37,980 nt of DNA from Acidimicrobiales bacterium (GTDB taxonomy: Bacteria > Actinomycetota > Acidimicrobiia > Acidimicrobiales > CADCSY01). The stretch is from NCBI GenBank assembly GCA_035512495.1, contig DATKDW010000085.1, positions 1 to 37,980 of the forward strand, written 5' to 3'. Position numbers and translations under genes: made by a program. Positions 32,604 through 37,980 of this stretch are shown here, in pieces. The notes below the pieces were generated by a model, which was not told the DNA's origin, did no database searches, and saw only the letters and a program-made list of their open reading frames with translations. The first letter of the stretch is position 1; every line of letters begins with the position of its first letter.

Positions 32604-33392
32604 ATGCCCGAGGGCCACACCATCCACCTCCTCGCCCGCGACCACGCCCGCGCCCTGGCTGGCCGGCCGGTGGGTGTGTCGTCGCCCCAGGGGCGCTTCC
32701 CCGACGCCGCCGGGATCGACGGAGCCGTGCTCGAGGGGACCGACGCCTGGGGCAAGCACCTCTTCTACGAGCTCGAGGGCGACCGGTTCGTCCACGTCCA
32801 CCTCGGCATCTACGGCGCGTTCACCGAACACGCCCCGCCCGTCCCCGTGCCCCGCCCCACCTGCCGGATGCGCCTCCGGGGTGAGGCCGTGGTGCTCGAC
32901 CTGATCGGGCCGATCACCTGCGAGCTGCTCGACCGCGGGGGGCGCGACGCGGTGGTCGCCCGCCTCGGTCCGGACCCGATTCGTCGCGACGCCGACCCGG
33001 AGCGGGCGTGGCAGGCACTGCAACGGCGATCGACCTCGATCGGCCAGGCCCTGCTCGACCAGCGGGTGGTGGCCGGCGTCGGGAACGTCTTCCGGGCCGA
33101 GGCCCTCTTCGTCCACGGCATCGACCCGGCCCGTCCGGCTCGGGAGGTCACCCGCGACGAGTTCGACGCCCTCTGGGCGACGCTGGTGGCCATGCTCCGC
33201 CAGGGCGTCCGCGACCGGCGCATCATCACCGTCGACCCGGCCGAGCTCGGTGTCGCCCGGTCCCGCATCACCAAGGCCGAGGCCACCCACGTCTACAAGC
33301 GCGACGCCTGCCGGAGGTGCGGGACCCCCATCCGCCGGTGGGACCTCGCCGGGCGTTGGGCCTACGCCTGCCCCACCTGCCAGCCCGTGTGA
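32604..33392 (+). CDS. nei: Fpg/Nei-family DNA glycosylase (endonuclease VIII type)
   Basis: A 262-residue protein with the catalytic N-terminus P2-E3 (MPEGHTIHLLARDH), conserved K51 (WGKHL), the helix-two-turn-helix LLDQRVVAGVGNVFRAEALF (about 150-169) and a C-terminal zinc finger C236-x2-C239...C256-x2-C259. The MPEGHT opening fits the Nei group of actinobacteria more than Fpg/MutM. It removes oxidised pyrimidines and nicks the strand. It ends 13 bases from the convergent diguanylate cyclase gene. Confidence 0.93.
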   Translation: MPEGHTIHLLARDHARALAGRPVGVSSPQGRFPDAAGIDGAVLEGTDAWGKHLFYELEGDRFVHVHLGIYGAFTEHAPPVPVPRPTCRMRLRGEAVVLDLIGPITCELLDRGGRDAVVARLGPDPIRRDADPERAWQALQRRSTSIGQALLDQRVVAGVGNVFRAEALFVHGIDPARPAREVTRDEFDALWATLVAMLRQGVRDRRIITVDPAELGVARSRITKAEATHVYKRDACRRCGTPIRRWDLAGRWAYACPTCQPV

Positions 33393-33405
33393 CAGCGACG
33401 GTGGG

Positions 33406-35658
33406 TCAGGGGGTGGCGGGGGGTCCGTCGGCGTGCAGGAGCGTTCGGTCCCGACCGGCAGCCTTCGCTTGGTACAAGGCCGCGTCAGCGAGGAGCATGA
33501 GCTCTTCCGCGGACCTGGCGTGGTCGGGGAGGCTCGATATGCCGAGGGAGATGGTGATCCTGCCGAGGGCTTGGCCCTTGAAGTCGACGGCGAGATCCCG
33601 CACGAGGTTGCGGAGCTGCTCGGCACGCTGCATGGCCGCGTCGCAGGAGGTGTCCGGGAGGATGACCACGAGCTCCTCGCCGCCCATCCGGCAGGCGATG
33701 TCCTCGCCTCGGAAGCTCTCGAGCAACAGCCGACCGACGGCGGACAGGACAGCATCTCCTGCGCTGTGCCCGAAGGTGTCGTTGAAGACCTTGAAGTGGT
33801 CGATGTCGATGGACACGACGCTCAGCGGCTTGGAGCTGCGTGTAGCGCGGCGCACCTCTCGATCCAGCGACTCCTCGAGGTAGCGCCGGTTGTAGAGGCC
33901 CGTGAGCGGGTCCCGGATCGACTGCGCCCGCAGACTGGCACGCAACCTGTAGTTCGCCATGGCGAGCGCTAGGTGTTCCGCCACCGTGAGCGCCAGCTGG
34001 CGGCGAGCATCGCCGGTTCCCACCGACGTGTCCCCGCGGGCCCGTCGCACGTGCAAGATCCCGATGGCCTCGCTCTGTGCGACCATCGGGATGCAGATGG
34101 TGTCGTGCGCCGCGCCAGTGGTCACGTGCGGGCAGGCAAGACCGCTCGCTGCGTTGGTCTCGTACGGCCGGCCACGGCGGAGTCCCCAACACGCTGATGG
34201 TGCGAACACGGGTTCCTCGTCCGCGAGTGCCTCTCCCCACGCGGCGACAGCCTCCACGACGTTGCGCGAGGCCGAGAGCAGGTACATGGCGCCGCTGTCG
34301 AACGGGAAGAGACGCTCGGCAAAGCGGGTCACGATGCCGTAGGACTCATCGATCGCCTCGCAGCTCTGGAGCAGCTCTCCCATCTCGCTGAGCAGCGTCA
34401 CCTCCCGGTTCCGGAGCTCGAGCGCTTGGACTGCGCCGGCGACGGACTCCGTGGCCCGTCGGCGTTCGACGACCCGGCCGAGCTGGGTGCCGACCTGGTC
34501 CATAAGGCCCTTCAGGTCGTCATCGACGGTGTCGGGACCGTCGGCGAAGAACTCCAACACTCCGGCGACCTCGGCGCCGGCCAGGATCGGGAGTCCGAAC
34601 GAGCTGACCAGAGCGGCATCGGCGGCGGGCCCCTTCCTGTTGAAGGAGGCGTCGGTCGCGAGATCAGCGATCGAGACCGAGTGCCGACGCCGCAAGACGC
34701 GACCACCGACGTCCAGGCCGGAAACGAGCGACGCCTCCTCGGTGGCTCTCTGGAAGGCATCCATCTGCTCCGAGGCCTCGCGATGCCAGATGCCGGTGTC
34801 GATGAGCTCGCCTGACGGGTCATCGACGAGATAGGCATGGCCAGCGACCCAGCCGGTGTAGGAGCACACCGCGCGGAGCGTTCCGGCGATGGCCTCATGC
34901 AGCTCAGAGGCCTCGTTCGCTGCTGAGGCCACGCCCTTGAGCAGCACGAGCGCGGCTGTCCGCTCCTCGAGCTGTGCACGTTCGGCAATCAGATTCCGCG
35001 TCACGCTCTTGGCCTCCAGCTGCGCGGACTCGGAGTGACGCCACGCATAGACTGCGGCGGCGCTCTCAGCGAGGATGAACCCAGCGTGGATGCCGGCCCA
35101 CTTCCAAGGATGGGCGATGGCATCGGGGTGGTTGAACACCGACGTGGGGTCCAGCGCGCCGAGCACCCCATGGTGGACGGCGACGTAGGCGATCGTGCCC
35201 AGGAACGGCAGCCAGTGCTGGTACAGCGACACGACGACCACGACGACGAAGAAGTGGAAGTGCATCTCGATGTAGCCGCCCGAGAAGTGCACCAAGATCG
35301 CAGACGCCGATGCGAGGCCGAAGCTCGCCGCCGCCATCCGGACCGTTGGGGACAGAAGGGCGGAGCCGGCAACGAACGTCGCCACGGCCACCACCGCCAC
35401 CTCCCCCGCGACGTGCAGTAGCGCGAAGCCACGAATCAGTCCGAACGCAGCCAGCGCAGGGACGTGGAGCCAGAGCAGGACGAGGATGGCACGATGACGC
35501 CGCTCCCAGGCGCCGGCCGACAGGGAGCCGCCCCGGGGAAGGTTGTTTCGGACCGCGGTGAGCCACGCCTGGCCGGCGCCGCTCACATCGAGGGCATCGA
35601 GGTTGTCTCCATCGACCGGAGGACCGGCCTGCCGGAACGGTGCGCGCGTCGACCGCAT
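33406..35658 (-). CDS. Membrane diguanylate cyclase with two GAF domains
   Basis: A 750-residue protein. The N-terminal membrane part (about 55-205) has five or six spans and a histidine-rich segment (EMHFHFFVVVVVVSLYQHW...VAVHHG). Two GAF-like sensor domains follow (about 240-385 and 415-570), then a GGDEF domain beginning RDPLTGLYNRR. The active-site loop is GGEEL (659-663), with Leu in place of the usual Phe. The product-inhibition RxxD (RGED, 650-653) stands five residues before it. It should make c-di-GMP; no EAL domain is present. I chose ATG 35656-35658; an open extension to 35745 is possible but lacks domain content. Confidence 0.88.
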   Translation of the reverse strand: MRSTRAPFRQAGPPVDGDNLDALDVSGAGQAWLTAVRNNLPRGGSLSAGAWERRHRAILVLLWLHVPALAAFGLIRGFALLHVAGEVAVVAVATFVAGSALLSPTVRMAAASFGLASASAILVHFSGGYIEMHFHFFVVVVVVSLYQHWLPFLGTIAYVAVHHGVLGALDPTSVFNHPDAIAHPWKWAGIHAGFILAESAAAVYAWRHSESAQLEAKSVTRNLIAERAQLEERTAALVLLKGVASAANEASELHEAIAGTLRAVCSYTGWVAGHAYLVDDPSGELIDTGIWHREASEQMDAFQRATEEASLVSGLDVGGRVLRRRHSVSIADLATDASFNRKGPAADAALVSSFGLPILAGAEVAGVLEFFADGPDTVDDDLKGLMDQVGTQLGRVVERRRATESVAGAVQALELRNREVTLLSEMGELLQSCEAIDESYGIVTRFAERLFPFDSGAMYLLSASRNVVEAVAAWGEALADEEPVFAPSACWGLRRGRPYETNAASGLACPHVTTGAAHDTICIPMVAQSEAIGILHVRRARGDTSVGTGDARRQLALTVAEHLALAMANYRLRASLRAQSIRDPLTGLYNRRYLEESLDREVRRATRSSKPLSVVSIDIDHFKVFNDTFGHSAGDAVLSAVGRLLLESFRGEDIACRMGGEELVVILPDTSCDAAMQRAEQLRNLVRDLAVDFKGQALGRITISLGISSLPDHARSAEELMLLADAALYQAKAAGRDRTLLHADGPPATP

Positions 35659-35781
35659 ATTCAGCTCATCGGCTCGAGCGGTCGGAACTAAAGGACAAAT
35701 CTCCCATTTGCCGATACCTCCGTCCTCCAGGTTCGGTCCCGACACCTGCTACCGGTCGGTCAGCTGCGCACCTCGACCCCG

Positions 35782-37494
35782 TCACTCCGACTGTTGCACC
35801 GCAGCGGCCACCTCGAGCGCCACGTCGAGGACGTGATCGCCGAAGCACCGGTCGAGCATGAAGGTCTCCTCGTACTCCGCGACCTCGGCCTCGGGGACGT
35901 TGGTGAGCGCGCCCCCGACGGGGTCCACCTCGAAGCTCTGGATGATGTAGCCCAGGGAGTCCTGCGTCTGGCCGAACACCATCGTCTGCCCGCCCTCGAA
36001 CGCGGCGTAGCGCGCCTTCGACTTCAGCACCTGGGAGATCGACGAGAAGATCTCGCCGGGCGCGGTCAGCACCGTGAGCTGCCCGAGCCGGAAACCGGAC
36101 ACCTCCGTCTTGATCGTCAGCGGTGACGCGGCCGTGCACTGCCGGGTCGGCGACTTGCCGCCGCTGTACCAACCGGCCACGCCAGCCGCATCACCGGGAG
36201 TGAAGGTGCGGTCCAGCAAGCCCGAGATGCCGAGCGCCGCTTCCGCCCAGTTGGTGACCGGGTGCTCGACGACCGCGCTGACGGTCTGCACCTCGTTGGA
36301 GGTGAGGAACGTGCCACCGCGGGCGATGTCGCTGCCGACGAACGTGGCGAAGTCGCGGCCCATCTCGATGACCTGGTCGTTGCGGTCGTAGACGCCATCG
36401 TCCGTGAGGTCCTCGCCGGCGGATGGCAGGCGCGACGGCGAGACGTTGCCGAGGCCGCCCTCGATCACGACGCCGACGCCTCCGAGGTCGTCACCGAGCG
36501 CCTTGGAAGCCGTCGCGGGCCAGTCACCGTGCATCACGGGCTGCGAACCCAACACGGTCGGATGGGCCGCATAGTTGACGAGGGTGGCGATCACCTTCGC
36601 CTCGTCCTTCTTCTTCCGTGGGACCTCCCGCGCCTGGAGCCACACCGCGCCGTAGTCGGGCGTGGAGTGGTAGGTGCCCCGCCGCTCGTTGTTGAAGGCG
36701 CGAGCGTCGACGGATCCGACGGCGATGGTCGCCGGCCGCATGGCGCCGAGCGCCTCGGCCGCCGAGGTGATCACCGCAACCCGGAGCTGCTCGCGGTACC
36801 AGGAAGGCAGACCACCCCATGCGCCGTAGCCGTCAGCGCCACCGTGGGTGTGGGTGGATCCGATGGCGAGGTTGTCCACGGGGATGTCGTGTTCTTGGCC
36901 GATCGAGCGTCGCATGTCCGCGATGCCGCAGTCGCCGCACAGGTCGTCGCGGTAGCTGGAGAAGTAGCCGACCATGTCGATCATCTGCCAGACGACCGTG
37001 CCCTCGGACGTGCCGTTGGAGAAGGCCAGGGTCCGGACGTTGACACCGGCGTGGGGATCCACGGATGTCGCAGCACGGGCGGGGCCGATCCCGTACCCGC
37101 CGAGGTACACGCAGTCGGGCGAGGCCGGCCAGGATCCGGTCTGGTCGACGATCAGCTTGTCGGCGAGGTGGGTGACCTCCTCGGGGAAGTTCGAGACGTA
37201 CTCCGAGCAACCCTCGGTCTGCCACTGCTTCTCATCGGGCGCGATGCTGCGGACGGAGGCGCCCACCAGCCACTGACCGTCGGGCAGGCGGGCGGCGAGG
37301 GCGGCGGCCCCTTCGGTGGCGACGAGGTCGGCGGCGTCGGTGGCCTCCTCCGATGCCAGCGGCAGCGGAGCGGGCGGGACCGGCTCCTGCCCCGTGCTCA
37401 CCGGCCCGAGCCCGACGCCGGCCCAGGCGGCACCGAGGAAGGTCGTGCCGACGGCCAAGCCGGCGATGGCGGTACGAAAAAGGGTGCGTCGCAT
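35782..37494 (-). CDS. Exported neutral-ceramidase-like hydrolase
   Basis: A 570-residue protein with a Sec-type signal peptide (MRRTLFRTAIAGLAVGTTFLGAAWA, about 1-26). The core shows neutral/alkaline ceramidase features: YLGGYGIGP (early strand), the metal-binding STHTHGG (H215, H217), NYAAHPTVLG (H311) followed by GDWPA, and GLGNVSP. Ceramidases are zinc enzymes that split N-acylsphingosine; actinobacterial relatives are mostly untested and may act on other amides or lipids. Length is a little under the Pseudomonas enzyme and the C-terminal Ig-like domain is short or absent. The next gene upstream, cut by the window edge, may supply a related protein. Confidence 0.8.
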   Translation of the reverse strand: MRRTLFRTAIAGLAVGTTFLGAAWAGVGLGPVSTGQEPVPPAPLPLASEEATDAADLVATEGAAALAARLPDGQWLVGASVRSIAPDEKQWQTEGCSEYVSNFPEEVTHLADKLIVDQTGSWPASPDCVYLGGYGIGPARAATSVDPHAGVNVRTLAFSNGTSEGTVVWQMIDMVGYFSSYRDDLCGDCGIADMRRSIGQEHDIPVDNLAIGSTHTHGGADGYGAWGGLPSWYREQLRVAVITSAAEALGAMRPATIAVGSVDARAFNNERRGTYHSTPDYGAVWLQAREVPRKKKDEAKVIATLVNYAAHPTVLGSQPVMHGDWPATASKALGDDLGGVGVVIEGGLGNVSPSRLPSAGEDLTDDGVYDRNDQVIEMGRDFATFVGSDIARGGTFLTSNEVQTVSAVVEHPVTNWAEAALGISGLLDRTFTPGDAAGVAGWYSGGKSPTRQCTAASPLTIKTEVSGFRLGQLTVLTAPGEIFSSISQVLKSKARYAAFEGGQTMVFGQTQDSLGYIIQSFEVDPVGGALTNVPEAEVAEYEETFMLDRCFGDHVLDVALEVAAAVQQSE

Positions 37495-37570
37495 GGATGG
37501 TTCCTCAGGTATCAGGGGGTGGAGTGGTGGTCGCGCGGCCGGAGGGTCGCACGGTGCGGAGGTGGCGTCG

Positions 37571-37980
37571 TCAGGACCGCCGCCTCCGCAGACCGGTCGC
37601 CGCCGCAGCCGCGAGGGCGATCAGGAGGGCTCCGGCTCCGGCGCCTCTCGCCAGGTCACCAGCGATCGACGCTGCCGTCCGCTCCTGCGCAAGCACGGCC
37701 GGTCCGACCGGGGACGAGACGGAGGCGGATCCGACTGAGGGCGGTACGTCGACGGGCATGGCAAGACCGGTCGTGGCAAGCGCCTCACCGTTGATCTCCC
37801 CCCACGTGTCGACGACGGCACCACGAGCGACGAGCGCCGTCTCGCTCTTCTTGAGCCGCGTCGCAGCAACCCACCGGCCGTCCTGCAGCGTCGCGTCCAC
37901 GGCGCGCCGGACCTTCCCGTTGGGGCCGAGGACGGTGACCGTCGCCGTCGAGACCTCGCCGGTGCGCGCCCAGGGCCGGA
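37571..37980 (-). CDS. C-terminal part of an exported, membrane-anchored protein (5' end outside the window)
   Basis: The frame is open from the right edge to the stop at 37571-37573, giving about 136 residues. A small beta-rich segment (RTGEVSTATVTVLGPNGKVRR, then GRWVAATRLKKSETALVARGAVVDTWGEINGE) is followed by a spacer, a hydrophobic span (about 20 residues, ending ALAAAAATG) and the basic tail LRRRRS. This is a C-terminal membrane anchor without an LPxTG motif. The beta segment could be the C-terminal domain of a second ceramidase-like protein, as the next gene encodes one 76 bases downstream; that is a guess. Internal start codons exist, but the frame continues beyond them. Confidence 0.6.
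   Translation of the reverse strand, partial: RPWARTGEVSTATVTVLGPNGKVRRAVDATLQDGRWVAATRLKKSETALVARGAVVDTWGEINGEALATTGLAMPVDVPPSVGSASVSSPVGPAVLAQERTAASIAGDLARGAGAGALLIALAAAAATGLRRRRS

Noticed and set aside
35659-35781. Possible c-di-GMP riboswitch upstream of the diguanylate cyclase
   Set aside because: The AT-richer stretch drew attention, but I could not find the conserved GEMM-type core or its paired stems.

Overview
The window is a continuous stretch of high-GC, gene-dense chromosome from an actinobacterium. The lineage signs are two WhiB-type iron-sulfur regulators, a SigR/RsrA-type sigma/anti-sigma pair, a SenX3-RegX3-type phosphate two-component system, a DUF222-HNH (13E12-repeat type) endonuclease, and the metalloprotease-tilS-hpt-ftsH-folE-folP-folB-folK gene order known from mycobacteria and relatives. 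Several proteins are divergent from the mycobacterial and streptomycete forms I know, so a deep branch such as Acidimicrobiia is my inference, not a demonstrated fact. No gap between genes exceeds about 260 bases. I see no phage, transposase or CRISPR array.

Left region (1-3015): a phosphotransferase-like gene cut by the left edge, a DUF222-HNH endonuclease gene carrying an unusual repeated 20-bp palindrome, and a mazEF-type toxin-antitoxin pair, all on the minus strand.

Housekeeping/folate operon (3064-11242, minus): metalloprotease, an atypical receiver-HTH regulator, tilS, hpt, ftsH, folE, folP, a phosphatase-fold protein lacking its catalytic residues, folB and folK. Most junctions overlap by a few bases or are very close, so translation is probably coupled. 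Upstream lie a small membrane protein, rsrA-like and sigR-like genes, tRNA-Thr(CGT), holB and an MFS transporter. An acidic orphan gene runs on the plus strand and is closed by a very strong hairpin that also faces a minus-strand gene of unknown function.

Phosphate block (16550-27256, minus): hypothetical gene, ROK kinase, ppk and a Nudix hydrolase, followed by a PHO-box-like promoter and pstS-pstC-pstA-pstB-phoU-senX3-regX3. Phosphate sensing, uptake and polyphosphate storage are thus contiguous.

Right region (27307-37980): an HtrA-type membrane protease divergent from a small whiB gene that has a good match to a SigR-type promoter; tatA; a formiminotransferase-like gene; a WhiB2-like gene with an AT-rich palindrome at its likely transcription start; a large VWA-domain protein; a Nei/Fpg DNA glycosylase; a membrane diguanylate cyclase; an exported ceramidase-like hydrolase; and the C-terminal part of a second exported, membrane-anchored protein cut by the right edge.

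The most interesting leads are the palindrome that recurs in frame inside the HNH gene, the catalytically dead phosphatase-like gene in the folate operon, the SigR-type promoter of the small whiB gene, and the phosphate/polyphosphate supercluster with its phased PHO box. None is proven to be a new system.
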